From NCBI GenBank assembly GCA_963768025.1, contig CAVYGM010000004.1, forward strand, positions 310,001-374,000: a stretch of 64,000 nt of DNA. Direction: 5' to 3'. The first letter of the stretch is position 1; the number at the start of each line of letters is the position of its first letter. Positions 51,950-61,336 of this stretch are shown one piece after another. Source of the DNA: CAVYGM01 sp963768025. Its GTDB lineage: Bacteria > Bacteroidota > Bacteroidia > Cytophagales > Spirosomataceae. Position numbers and translations under genes: made by a program. Below the pieces are notes generated by a model that saw only the letters and a list, made by a program, of their open reading frames with translations, made no database searches and was not told where the DNA came from.

Positions 51950-53464
51950 TTATTTAGCTGCGTCAGCCATCATCTTTTCACCTTTTACGGTAGCATCTTC
52001 GATGGTACCTACCAGGTTGAAGGCCATTTCGGGAAGGTGATCAAATTCACCATCCATGATCTGGTTGAAGCCTTTGATGGTATCGTTGATATCAACGAGT
52101 ACTCCTTTCAAGCCGGTAAACTGCTCGGCTACGAAGAACGGCTGAGACAGGAAACGCTCCACCCGGCGGGCGCGCGAAACGATCAGCTTGTCTTCGTCGG
52201 AAAGCTCTTCCATACCCAAGATGGCGATGATGTCCTGCAATTCTTTGTAGCGCTGCAATACGTTCTTTACGCGCTGGGCGCAATCGTAGTGGGCGGCACC
52301 CAGAATTTCGGCCGTCAGAATCCGGGAGTTGGAGTCAAGCGGATCCACGGCGGGGTAGATACCCTTCTCAGCTACTTTCCGGCTAAGTACGGTGGTAGCG
52401 TCAAGGTGGGTAAAGGTAGTGGCCGGTGCCGGGTCAGTCAAGTCGTCAGCGGGTACGTATACCGCCTGTACCGACGTGATAGAACCGCGCTTAGTAGAGG
52501 TAATCCGCTCTTGCATGGCACCCATTTCGGTAGCCAGCGTAGGCTGGTATCCTACCGCCGAGGGCATTCGTCCCAAAAGGGCCGATACTTCGGAACCCGC
52601 CTGGGTAAACCGGAAGATATTATCAATAAAGAAAAGAATATCGCGGCCTTTGCCTTCGCCCTCTCCATCGCGGAAGTACTCGGCTACGGTCAGTCCCGAA
52701 AGGGCCACGCGGGCGCGGGCTCCGGGAGGCTCGTTCATTTGTCCGAACACGAAAGTCGCCTGCGAATCTTTGAGTTGTTCGTAATCTACTTTGCTCAGGT
52801 CCCAGCCACCATCTTCCATGCTGTGCTTGAACGCGTCGCCGTATTTGATAATACCGGCTTCGATCATTTCGCGCATCAGGTCATTTCCTTCGCGGGTACG
52901 CTCACCTACTCCGGCAAATACCGACAGACCCGCATAAGCCTTGGCGATGTTGTTGATCAGTTCTTGAATCAATACGGTTTTTCCAACCCCGGCACCACCA
53001 AACAGACCAATTTTACCTCCTTTTACGTAAGGAGCTAACAGGTCAATCACCTTAATTCCGGTAAAAAGAACTTCGGTGGAGGTAGCCAGATCTTCAAACT
53101 TAGGCGCCAACCGGTGGATCGACATGCCGTCGGTTTTGTCTACGGCGTCAAGGCCGTCAATGGCGTCGCCTACCACGTTGAAAAGGCGTCCTTTGATGGC
53201 CTCGCCAATCGGCATCCGGATGGGGGAGCCATAAGATCTAACTTCCATGCCCCGCTGCAAACCTTCCGTCCCGTCCATTGCGATGGTCCGAACCCGGTCT
53301 TCACCAAGGTGCTGCTGACATTCGAGAATAATTTTCTGACCGTTTGATTTTACAACTTCCATCGCATCCAGAATGGACGGAATGAACTCGCTGTTTTCAA
53401 ATGATACGTCAACTACGGGACCAATTACCTGCGTAACTTTTCCTATGTTTGTCACGTTCGCCAT
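51950..53464 (-). CDS. atpD: F1 ATP synthase beta subunit
   Basis: A 504-residue catalytic subunit. It shows the P-loop GGAGVGKTVLIQEL, the catalytic GERTREGNDL (catalytic Glu), the Walker B segment DILFFIDNIFRFTQAGSEVS, the DELSEED-like loop MEELSDEDKLIVSRARR and an intact C-terminal domain ending AEKMMADAAK-like GEKMMADAAK. It synthesises ATP from ADP and phosphate using the proton or sodium gradient. The gene is intact. The remaining ATP synthase subunits are not in the window, as expected for Bacteroidota, where atpD-atpC is often a separate pair. Confidence 0.98.
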   Translation of the reverse strand: MANVTNIGKVTQVIGPVVDVSFENSEFIPSILDAMEVVKSNGQKIILECQQHLGEDRVRTIAMDGTEGLQRGMEVRSYGSPIRMPIGEAIKGRLFNVVGDAIDGLDAVDKTDGMSIHRLAPKFEDLATSTEVLFTGIKVIDLLAPYVKGGKIGLFGGAGVGKTVLIQELINNIAKAYAGLSVFAGVGERTREGNDLMREMIEAGIIKYGDAFKHSMEDGGWDLSKVDYEQLKDSQATFVFGQMNEPPGARARVALSGLTVAEYFRDGEGEGKGRDILFFIDNIFRFTQAGSEVSALLGRMPSAVGYQPTLATEMGAMQERITSTKRGSITSVQAVYVPADDLTDPAPATTFTHLDATTVLSRKVAEKGIYPAVDPLDSNSRILTAEILGAAHYDCAQRVKNVLQRYKELQDIIAILGMEELSDEDKLIVSRARRVERFLSQPFFVAEQFTGLKGVLVDINDTIKGFNQIMDGEFDHLPEMAFNLVGTIEDATVKGEKMMADAAK

Positions 53465-53506
53465 TGTAAGATTATGATTATCGTCAAGAGGTTATTTTCA
53501 AGACCG

Positions 53507-53538
53507 CAAAATTAGAAGATAATTTGGTCAGTACCAAG
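53507..53538 (-). promoter_or_regulatory. Predicted promoter of atpD-atpC
   Basis: Minus strand: TAATTTTG (-7 type, 53507-53514) with TTG at 53535-53537, 20 bases further upstream. Good fit to the Bacteroidota TTTG/TAnnTTTG pattern, about 43 bases before the atpD start. Confidence 0.5.
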
Positions 53539-53633
53539 TGGCTCGCGACTCATTTATTGGATATTTTTTAGAATTCGCCCCCCTTTTTGCTAATTGTGTA
53601 TAGAAATTTTCAGAAAAGGCGTTTTACATTCTT

Positions 53634-56289
53634 ATGAAAGAACTTTTTTTTTGGAAAGCATGGTCGTCGGCTGAGCGGCGTATGGCCACCTGGACTCTGG
53701 GCATATTTTCGTTGACCCTCCTCTTTTTTCTGGCCATGAGTATGGATCCGCTTTCCCATAGCATTCAGTGGGATATCCTAAGCGAGCTGTCCGAAATTCC
53801 GACGGTCGTGGACCTGCTTGCCCTGGATGGCTGGCAGTTTGGCGTCACAGTACCTTCGTTCCTCACCACCGAGCAGTTTGTGGCCGCTCCCATGGAACTC
53901 AATACCGCCTACATTCTGGCTGCGGGCGTATTTGCCCTCATCGGGCTGTGCATACTGTTGGCGGCGGTCACCACGTTGCCCCGCTTCTGGTACCTGATTA
54001 GCATGGTGGTGTTTATTCTGCTGGTGGCAGCTTGCCGACCCGAAACCCTCGGATTATTTGGGGAGGGGTCGCGCTTGTTTTTCATGATATTAATCGTCGC
54101 TTACGGGGGCCTGAGCTATTACCTCCATGCTTTCCGATCCGGGTGGGATATTCTGATCCGTTCGTCCCTTTTCCTGGCCCTGACGGCTGCTGTTGTCCTA
54201 TTGGTCTACTTGGCTTCGCCGGTAGCGGAGCCCCTGCTCACGGCGGCGGTATTCAGTTACCCCCTTTGGCTTCCGCTCGCGGTGCTTTTCCTGCTTTTGT
54301 CGGCTACCGAAATTATGGCCGGGCTCGTGTGGATCAGTACGAGTGGCAAATCGGGGAAGTCGACCCTCACGCAGTTTCTGGTCATCAGTACCTTTTATGT
54401 GCTGATTCTGCTGTTGTTGTTCTTTAAAAATACCCAGCGTTTCGACCTCGACCTATTCGTGATCCATCCGCTTTGGCTGGGACTGGTGGCGGGGGTACTG
54501 GGGATCTGGGGTTTTCAAAAACGGACGGCTGTTCTGGCGGATCTGTCCTTCCGTGCCACGGGATTCTGGTTGTACATCGGGTTGTTTATATGTACCCTGG
54601 CCTTCGGCGGCTATGCGGCGGCTACGGCCAATGACCCCGTGCTGGAAGTACTCGAAGATATGGTGGTAGAAGGGCAGCTAGCCATGAGTTTGCTATTTTT
54701 GTTTTATATCCTGGCCAATTTCCTGCCGCTTTTCCGTCAGGGTCTGGCAGTGTATAAGGTACTCTACAAACCTATGAAGTTCGGTCTTATGCAAACCCGG
54801 CTGTTGGGCTTCGCGGGGGTCGTTTTTCTGATCTCGACCCAGGAGTTGCTTCCGCGTGTATCAGAGCGTGGCGGGTTATTTTAATGGCCTGGGCGACTTG
54901 TACACCAAGACGCAGGAGTTTGTGCTGGCGGAGCAGTACTACAAAATGGCCCTACAACAGGAGTTCCAGAATCATAAGTCGAACTACGCCCTGGCTTCGC
55001 TGGCCATGCGGCAGGACGACAAAACCGCCGCCGCCTACTACTTTAAGCAGGCTACCCTCAAAAACCCTTCGGCGCAGGCCTATATCGGATTGGGGAATGT
55101 GCTGGCTCAGGAGAACCTGTTCTTTGATGCCGTGTTCAGCCTGCAGGAGGGTATTCGCCGCGTGCCCGAAAATGGCGAACTCCTCAACAACCTGGGGATG
55201 CTGTACTACCGGACCCAGGTAGCCGATTCGGCTTACTATTACCTCGATCTGGCCCAGCGGTCGCGCCGCCGCGACGAGGTACCGGCCACCAACCTACTAG
55301 CGATCTGGGCTAAAAGCGCCGATCTGGCGCTGCTAGACTCGCTGGCCCAAAGCGCCGACCCCAAAGACTACCCCTCGTGGCAGGCCAATTGGCTGACCGT
55401 CCAGAATCTCCGCAAGAATTTTGAAAAACAGTCGTTTGTGTCGGCCACCATAAGGGAAGACTCCCTCCTGAATGTGTCGGGGCTAGCGTACCTGGTCAAC
55501 TACTCCCTGAACCAAGCCCGGCACGACAGCCTACCGATTCGCCTTATTCCACAATTATCCAATTCCAACCCCCTGCTATCCGATGAACTGCTGCTGGCGT
55601 CGCTCTACCCCGAATTTTACGTCGGTAATAAGGTTCGCGCTCTCGAAATCATGCAGGCGCTCAGTGACGAGGAAGGAGAAAAAGCGGAGGTGTACCGCAA
55701 GGTACTAGGCCATTGGCTGTTGCAGCTGGGCTTATACGCTGAGGCTTTGGACCAGTTTAGCCGCGTCACCGGCCCCGAAGGGCTCATTGGGCAGATACTT
55801 TCCAATACTTTTCTGGGACAGGACGCCGTGGCCGGGGTACTGCTCGAGCGCCTTCCCGAACAGGGAGCCGCCCAGGTAGTGCCCCTACTTCGCCGTACCC
55901 TGGCCTCAGGCTACCGGCCGTCGTTCATCGGAGATTCCCTGCTGCGGGCGGCCCAGGCACGTCCCTCGGTAGCGGCCTATCAGAAAGCCATTCGGGCTAA
56001 TCCGTTCAGTGGGCCACTGGTGACCGCAGCCTCAACCTATCTGCGTGGACAAAAACAAGTTTCCCAAGCCTATCAACTGGTAGTAGATGCCCTTCGATTC
56101 AACCAAACTTCTCCCCTCCTGTGGGAACAATATACATTATTGAGTGTTGAACAAGGATTGCTGGCGCAAGCCGAAGAAGGCGAAGCCAAGGTACGGGAAT
56201 TTGCCACCGAGACCGACTATCAGTCGTTTCTGAATCGCTATCAACCCATGCGGGCACTCATCGAAAAACAACGGGAAGAGTTTCGGTGA
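53634..56289 (+). CDS. Polytopic membrane protein with C-terminal TPR repeats (one apparent frameshift)
   Basis: Two frames overlap near 54857. Removing one base there joins ELLP to VYQSVAGYFNGLGDLY and yields 884 residues. The first half has about ten to twelve hydrophobic segments. The second half is built of tetratricopeptide-like repeats (LGDLYTKTQEFVLAEQYYKM, AYIGLGNVLAQENLFFDAVF, LNNLGMLYYRTQVADSAYYY), probably in the periplasm. I know of no function. Similar proteins with membrane helices and TPRs scaffold envelope complexes. It is divergent from atpD and 32 bases upstream of a small membrane protein. Confidence 0.78.
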
Positions 56290-56321
56290 TGCTTTATTTT
56301 TGAACTTTATCACCCTGACTC

Positions 56322-56825
56322 ATGACATTACGCTGGCAAACCCTGGGGATTGCGCGGGAGTACCGCCTGTTTCTGGACAAGCAAATTATAGGAATTCTGA
56401 AAAATGATTTTTGGAATCGCAAAGCGTACGGAGAACTTAGGGGGTTTCTGACGCGCTTTGAAAAGCAAGGAGTAGGAAAAAAACGCGCCCGAATTCTGGA
56501 TATTGAGGGTGAGCAAGAGCTGGGCTCCATTGATTTCAGTTTTTTCCCAAACTCCGCCATCATACAGTACGAAGGCGAGCGCTATCAATGGAGCTACCTC
56601 AATAACAAGTCAAGCGGCCAGTGGATCATACGGAGCGAGGATGAAAAGACCGACTTTGTGGCCACGGGTTTTATCAGCAGCGAGGGCACTATCGCGGATA
56701 CCTACCTGCATCCGGTCATACTTCTGGCGGGCTTGTACGTTCAGGGGTACTTTCTCAAAAGGTCGTTTCTAATTATTGTGGCGGCCTTTTTGCTTGTAAT
56801 CCTGGTGGCCTTTCTGGTTAGTTAA
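56322..56825 (+). CDS. Hypothetical protein with C-terminal membrane segments
   Basis: A 167-residue protein. The soluble N-terminal part (residues 1-125) is beta-rich and looks like a small sensor or binding domain (REYRLFLDKQIIGILKNDFW, GKKRARILDIEGEQELGSID). Two hydrophobic segments follow near residues 130-167 (PVILLAGLYVQGY, SFLIIVAAFLLVILVAFLV). No family is recognised. It sits 32 bases after the membrane-TPR gene and 30 before the DinB-like gene in the same direction, so the three may form one transcript. Confidence 0.65.
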   Translation: MTLRWQTLGIAREYRLFLDKQIIGILKNDFWNRKAYGELRGFLTRFEKQGVGKKRARILDIEGEQELGSIDFSFFPNSAIIQYEGERYQWSYLNNKSSGQWIIRSEDEKTDFVATGFISSEGTIADTYLHPVILLAGLYVQGYFLKRSFLIIVAAFLLVILVAFLVS

Positions 56826-56855
56826 ATTTTAAAGGATGCCCTACGAAAATACTGC

Positions 56856-57383
56856 ATGAAATACATAGTACTCCTTTGCCTGATGGGTATATCGCTCCGC
56901 GGCTCGGCTCAGTCGGACGCCGCTCACGTGGCGGAGCTGCAACAGAAGTGGGCTAATGCCAAACTCTATACTATGGCCCTGGCGGAAGCCATGCCTTCGC
57001 AGCAGTACGGGTTTCGGCCGGTAGAAGGAGAAATGTCCTTTGCGGAGCAACTAATCCACCTGTCGTCTAATATGGTGTGGCTTAGCTCCAGCTACCTGAG
57101 TACCGGAAAGCCACCGTTGCCGGCCAAAGAGTTGGAATCTTTGACCGGGGCAAGCAAAGAAGACATCCTTAAAGCTCTGGGACAGTCCCTTGACTACGCC
57201 GCTATGGCCCTAAAAAACTTGGATCCCAACCAGATGAACGAGCCGGTGAATTTTTTTGCCGGCCCCATGACCAAGCGTCAGATCCTGATGCTGATGAATG
57301 ATCATCTGACGCACCACCGCGCGCAGGCTATTGTGTACCTCCGCCTGAATGGCCTGGTGCCTCCCAAATACACGGGGTGGTAG
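56856..57383 (+). CDS. Exported DinB family protein
   Basis: A 175-residue DinB-fold four-helix bundle with a signal peptide ending GSAQ, so it works outside the cytoplasm. The three metal-binding histidines are visible: one in EQLIHLSSNMVWL and two in MNDHLTHHRAQAIVYLRL, where the C-terminal HxxxH pattern of the family appears. The segment GPMTKRQILMLM precedes it. DinB proteins bind Zn or Ni and some are thiol-dependent transferases. The reaction here cannot be stated. Confidence 0.85.
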   Translation: MKYIVLLCLMGISLRGSAQSDAAHVAELQQKWANAKLYTMALAEAMPSQQYGFRPVEGEMSFAEQLIHLSSNMVWLSSSYLSTGKPPLPAKELESLTGASKEDILKALGQSLDYAAMALKNLDPNQMNEPVNFFAGPMTKRQILMLMNDHLTHHRAQAIVYLRLNGLVPPKYTGW

Positions 57384-57461
57384 CTTAAGGAAGTGCTCAC
57401 TTTGACCAGAACTACTTTTTCAAACGATTAACCAATAACCTGTGGCAATGCCATCCAGCAT

Positions 57462-58181
57462 ATGAAAATCATTGAAACAACGGACATCTCCAAGCGCTAC
57501 ATCATGGGTAGCGAAGTCATAGAAGCGCTAAAATCCGTCACGATTACCGTGAACAAGGGAGAGTACGTAGCGTTTATGGGTCCTTCGGGGTCGGGGAAGT
57601 CTACGCTTATGAATATCATCGGCTGCCTGGATACCCCCACCAATGGCCGCTACGTACTGAACGGGAAAGACGTGAGTGATATGACCGAGAGCGAACTCGC
57701 CGAAATCCGAAACAAAGAAATCGGCTTTGTTTTTCAGACTTTCAATCTCTTGCCCCGCATGTCGTCCCTCGAAAACGTAGCCCTCCCCCTCATCTATTCC
57801 GGACTGAACAAGGCGGACCGCACCGAAAAAGCACAACTGGCACTTAGTAACGTAGGCCTTGCCGACCGCGGCAAGCACAAGCCCAACGAGCTCTCCGGCG
57901 GACAGCGCCAACGCGTAGCCGTGGCCCGCGCCCTGGTCAACGACCCCAGTATTCTGCTGGCTGACGAACCGACGGGAAACCTGGACTCCAAGACGTCCTA
58001 CGAAATCATGGACCTGTTTGACCAATTGCACCGCAAAGGCAATACCATTGTGATGGTGACCCACGAAGAAGACATCGCCAAGTACGCCCACCGCATTATC
58101 CGCCTCCGCGACGGACTGGTAGAATCGGATACGATCAACCCCAATCCCACCAAGGTGGGCCACTTAGTACACGGCGAGTAG
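57462..58181 (+). CDS. ABC transporter ATP-binding protein (MacB/LolD type)
   Basis: A 239-residue ATPase with Walker A GPSGSGKS (near residues 42-49), Q-loop FVFQTFNLLPRMS, signature LSGGQRQRVAVARAL, Walker B ILLADEPTGNLD and the switch His in MVTHEEDIA. The type with TFNLLPR and NIIGCLDTPTNG belongs to the LolD/MacB group serving lipoprotein release or tripartite efflux. No permease gene lies next to it in either direction within the window, so the partner is encoded elsewhere. The ATPase itself is complete. Confidence 0.93.
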   Translation: MKIIETTDISKRYIMGSEVIEALKSVTITVNKGEYVAFMGPSGSGKSTLMNIIGCLDTPTNGRYVLNGKDVSDMTESELAEIRNKEIGFVFQTFNLLPRMSSLENVALPLIYSGLNKADRTEKAQLALSNVGLADRGKHKPNELSGGQRQRVAVARALVNDPSILLADEPTGNLDSKTSYEIMDLFDQLHRKGNTIVMVTHEEDIAKYAHRIIRLRDGLVESDTINPNPTKVGHLVHGE

Positions 58182-58295
58182 GAGGTTGTCTAGAAAAGGG
58201 GGCCCACACATTATAGAATCTGGATACATATAGTTTTTGGCTGATTTGTCGTTCCAATACTGCGAACTGCTCAGCCACAAACGACCTCAATCTAT

Positions 58296-61193
58296 ATGTA
58301 CCAGCTATACCCGGGCGTAAGGAGTGCCTTGCTTCTGATCCTTTTTGCTTGTCTTGTCCACCAGGCCCAGGCTACTCACGTCCGGGCGGGTGAGATCGTA
58401 GCCCGGCGGATTTCGGCCACGTCTCTCACCTACGAAATCACGCTTACCACCTATTACGACCTCGAAAACGGCCGTCCTGCTGCCGATGCGTCCAATGATG
58501 TCGATTTTTACATTGGCGACGTGGGCCCTATCAATGTCCAGCGTAAGCAACCCACTACCAATATTGGCAACAATACCAGCCGCAACGAGTACACGTTTGT
58601 GTATACATTTCCGGCTCCGGGTACCTTCATCATTTCCACGGCCCTGCAAAACCGGAACAACAACGTACTGAACATCGGCCCTCCGCCAACCCAATCCATT
58701 GATTTTTTCATTCGCTCTACCCTGGTTATCAATGCCAATCTGGGCCTGAACCGGACACCCGTGCTGCTGAATCCCCCCATTGATCTGGCTGCCGTGGGAC
58801 AGCGCTACATTCACAATCCCGGTGCTTTCGATGCCGACGGCGACAGCCTGGCCTACCGGATCGTAACGCCACAGCGCAGCTCTACGGCCGGTCGGGGACG
58901 CAATGTCCAGTACGTAGATCCCAACCAAGTGCAGCCGGTGGGGCCTAAGGAAGATGGTACCTTCCCCTCTACGTTCAGTATCAACGCCATCAATGGCGAC
59001 CTGATCTGGGATGCCCCGGCGATTCCGGGTTTCTACAATGTGGCGTTTGTGGTAGAAGAATGGCGCAATGGCGTCAAAATCGGGGAGATTGTGCGCGAGA
59101 TGCAAATCATCGTCATTGATTCCCCCAACGACCGCCCGAAGCTGGATTCCATCCCGGATTTGTGCATAGAAGCAGGTACCCTCATCCAGCAGAGCATCCG
59201 GGCGACCGACAAGAACGGCAACCCGTTGACGCTTACCTCCAATGGCGGCGTGTACCTCAGCGAGCTCGTCCCCGCCCAAAACGCTCAGTTCACGGTGGGG
59301 CAGCAAACCCAGGGGCAAGCCACGGGGCTATTCCGATGGCAGACGGGCTGCAACCACATCCGGCTCGAACCGTACGATGTACTGATCAAAGTGGAGGATG
59401 GACCCGGTACCAGCGTACCCAATCCGTCCTTGTTTCGAAAGCTGGCCGATATCCGAACCTTTAAAATCCGGGTGTATGGCCCCCGGCCCCAGAACCTGCG
59501 GGCCGATCCGGCCACTGACCCGGCCGGCATGGCCTTTCGACTCACGTGGAGTACCTACCAGTGCCAGGTACCCGGCGCGCAGGTAGTCATCTACCGCCGC
59601 GAGGGCTGCTCCGACTACCAGGCCGGGGCCTGTCAGCCGGGCCTTCCTGTAAGGCTGGGCTACCAGGAAGTGGCCCGCGTGGGCGTGGACCAGACTTCTT
59701 ACCTGGACAACAACAACGGACAGGGCCTCGGGCGCGGCATCAATTACAGCTACCGGATCGTGGTGGAGTTTCCGCGTCCGGGCGCTCAACCTACCGAGCC
59801 CAACCGCCTCAATGGCGGCGGCAGTAGCCTGCCCTCGGCCGAGTTTTGCCTCGACCTCCCGCAGCTGATGCCGGTTATCACTAATGTTACCGTGGACTCC
59901 ACCAGCCAAACGCGCGGCGTCATTACCGTTCGCTGGACGCGGCCCATCGGTGCTATACCGGGTGCCAACGAGGGGCCTTCGCAGTACCGGCTGTTCCGGG
60001 CTACGGGCCTCAACGGGACCAATTTTACGCAGGTAGCGGCGATCAATACGACCCTGCAACCCGGCGCGGCCGATACGCTCTTTGTGGATCGGGGCCTCAA
60101 TACCGACCAAAATGCTTACCGGTACCGCCTCGACTATTACTACACTAGTAACGGGGCTTTGGTAAAGTTTGACGAAACCCTGCCCGCGAGCAGTGTCCGA
60201 CTTGCGCAGCTGCAGGGGGCGTCCCGCCAGGTACGCCTCACCTGGACCGCCAACGTACCTTGGGACAATACCAATCGCGTCCACCGGGTGTACCGTGAGA
60301 GCCGCACGCAGCCGGGTACCTTCAATCGCATTGCCGAGGTGGCGGTGCAGGGGCCCGAGACTTTTGTATTCACCGACGACGGCACCGACCGCTTCACGGC
60401 CGACGGGACCCAAAGCCTCACCTTATCTGCCGACTCCACTTATTGTTATAAGGTCGAAACCGTAGGCTCGTACAACAGCAGTCGCATCCGGCCTTCGGTT
60501 CTGTACAATCTCTCGCAGATCCTGTGTGCCAATCCCATTGATACCCTCCGGCCCTGTCCACCCGTGCTGATGCTGGATACGCTGGATTGTTCTACCCTGG
60601 CCCCCGACACCTACTGCAACCAACAGACATTTGCCAACGAACTAACCTGGACGTACCCGGCTAAAAATGCCCAGGGAGGTGACTGCGATCCGCGGATTAT
60701 GGAGTACCGGATTTACTACGCTCGGTACCAGGATGAGAAACCCGCCTTCCTGACCTCCGTCCTCTCTTCGTCCGAATCGCCGGTCAATACCTTTGATCAT
60801 ACGGGCTTGACGTCCTTTGCGGGTTGCTACTACGTCACGGCCGTGAACCGCTTCGGGATCGAAAGCGCTCCCAGCAATACGGTGTGCAAGGACAACTGCC
60901 CGCAGTTGGCGATGCCCAATGTATTTACGCCCAATAACGACGGCAAGAACGACATCTTCAAGCCGCTGGACTGCCCCACCTTCGTGGAAACAGTGGAGTT
61001 CCGGGTAGTCAACCGCTGGGGTACCCTGGTGTTCCAATCAACCGATACGGCCATTGCCTGGAACGGAAAAAATAGCAACGGCCAGGATTTGCCCGCCGGA
61101 CAATACTACTACGAGGTAGCCGTAACCTTCCAGTCGGTGCAGCGAAATCCCGAACCGGTCGTCATTAAGGGCTGGATCCAATTACTGCGCTAG
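58296..61193 (+). CDS. Large T9SS type B secreted protein (gliding motility-associated C-terminal domain)
   Basis: A 965-residue secreted protein. Signal peptide (ending QAQA), then beta-sandwich domains: a cadherin/PKD-like N-terminal region (AGEIVARRISATSLTYEITL, DADGDSLAYRIVTP), further Ig-like or fibronectin-like repeats between 380 and 860 (FRLTWSTYQCQVP, ITVRWTRPIG, VRLTWTANVPW), and a C-terminal CHU_C/gliding motility-associated domain from about 880 (PNVFTPNNDGKNDIFKP, FRVVNRWGTLVFQS, PAGQYYYEVAV). That domain directs export by the type IX system and attachment to the surface. The role is probably adhesion or surface structure. A perfect 18-bp hairpin follows the gene. Confidence 0.9.
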   Translation: MYQLYPGVRSALLLILFACLVHQAQATHVRAGEIVARRISATSLTYEITLTTYYDLENGRPAADASNDVDFYIGDVGPINVQRKQPTTNIGNNTSRNEYTFVYTFPAPGTFIISTALQNRNNNVLNIGPPPTQSIDFFIRSTLVINANLGLNRTPVLLNPPIDLAAVGQRYIHNPGAFDADGDSLAYRIVTPQRSSTAGRGRNVQYVDPNQVQPVGPKEDGTFPSTFSINAINGDLIWDAPAIPGFYNVAFVVEEWRNGVKIGEIVREMQIIVIDSPNDRPKLDSIPDLCIEAGTLIQQSIRATDKNGNPLTLTSNGGVYLSELVPAQNAQFTVGQQTQGQATGLFRWQTGCNHIRLEPYDVLIKVEDGPGTSVPNPSLFRKLADIRTFKIRVYGPRPQNLRADPATDPAGMAFRLTWSTYQCQVPGAQVVIYRREGCSDYQAGACQPGLPVRLGYQEVARVGVDQTSYLDNNNGQGLGRGINYSYRIVVEFPRPGAQPTEPNRLNGGGSSLPSAEFCLDLPQLMPVITNVTVDSTSQTRGVITVRWTRPIGAIPGANEGPSQYRLFRATGLNGTNFTQVAAINTTLQPGAADTLFVDRGLNTDQNAYRYRLDYYYTSNGALVKFDETLPASSVRLAQLQGASRQVRLTWTANVPWDNTNRVHRVYRESRTQPGTFNRIAEVAVQGPETFVFTDDGTDRFTADGTQSLTLSADSTYCYKVETVGSYNSSRIRPSVLYNLSQILCANPIDTLRPCPPVLMLDTLDCSTLAPDTYCNQQTFANELTWTYPAKNAQGGDCDPRIMEYRIYYARYQDEKPAFLTSVLSSSESPVNTFDHTGLTSFAGCYYVTAVNRFGIESAPSNTVCKDNCPQLAMPNVFTPNNDGKNDIFKPLDCPTFVETVEFRVVNRWGTLVFQSTDTAIAWNGKNSNGQDLPAGQYYYEVAVTFQSVQRNPEPVVIKGWIQLLR

Positions 61194-61221
61194 GATAAGC
61201 AGGGAGTTCTACCCATTCTAT

Positions 61222-61278
61222 TCCGGCACAGCGGCTAATCAATCAGGAGATTTAATTAGCCGCTGTGCCGGATTTTGT
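61222..61278 (+). terminator. Strong hairpin terminator after the T9SS gene
   Basis: Perfect 18-bp stem TCCGGCACAGCGGCTAAT / ATTAGCCGCTGTGCCGGA with a 15-nt loop, followed by TTTTGTTATTTTT. Confidence 0.88.
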
Positions 61279-61336
61279 TATTTTTGTCAAAACTACCTTC
61301 ACTTCAACCCTGCCTATACTTTATTCATCCCAACCT

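Noticed and set aside
51642..53464. Split ATP synthase operon as an anomaly
   Set aside because: A separate atpD-atpC pair is ordinary in Bacteroidota.
57462..58181. Orphan ABC ATPase as a novel system
   Set aside because: MacB/LolD-type ATPases are often encoded away from their permease; the sequence is unremarkable.
58305..60413. Long minus-strand frames opposite the T9SS type B protein
   Set aside because: Antisense shadows of a gene with clear signal peptide and C-terminal sorting domain.
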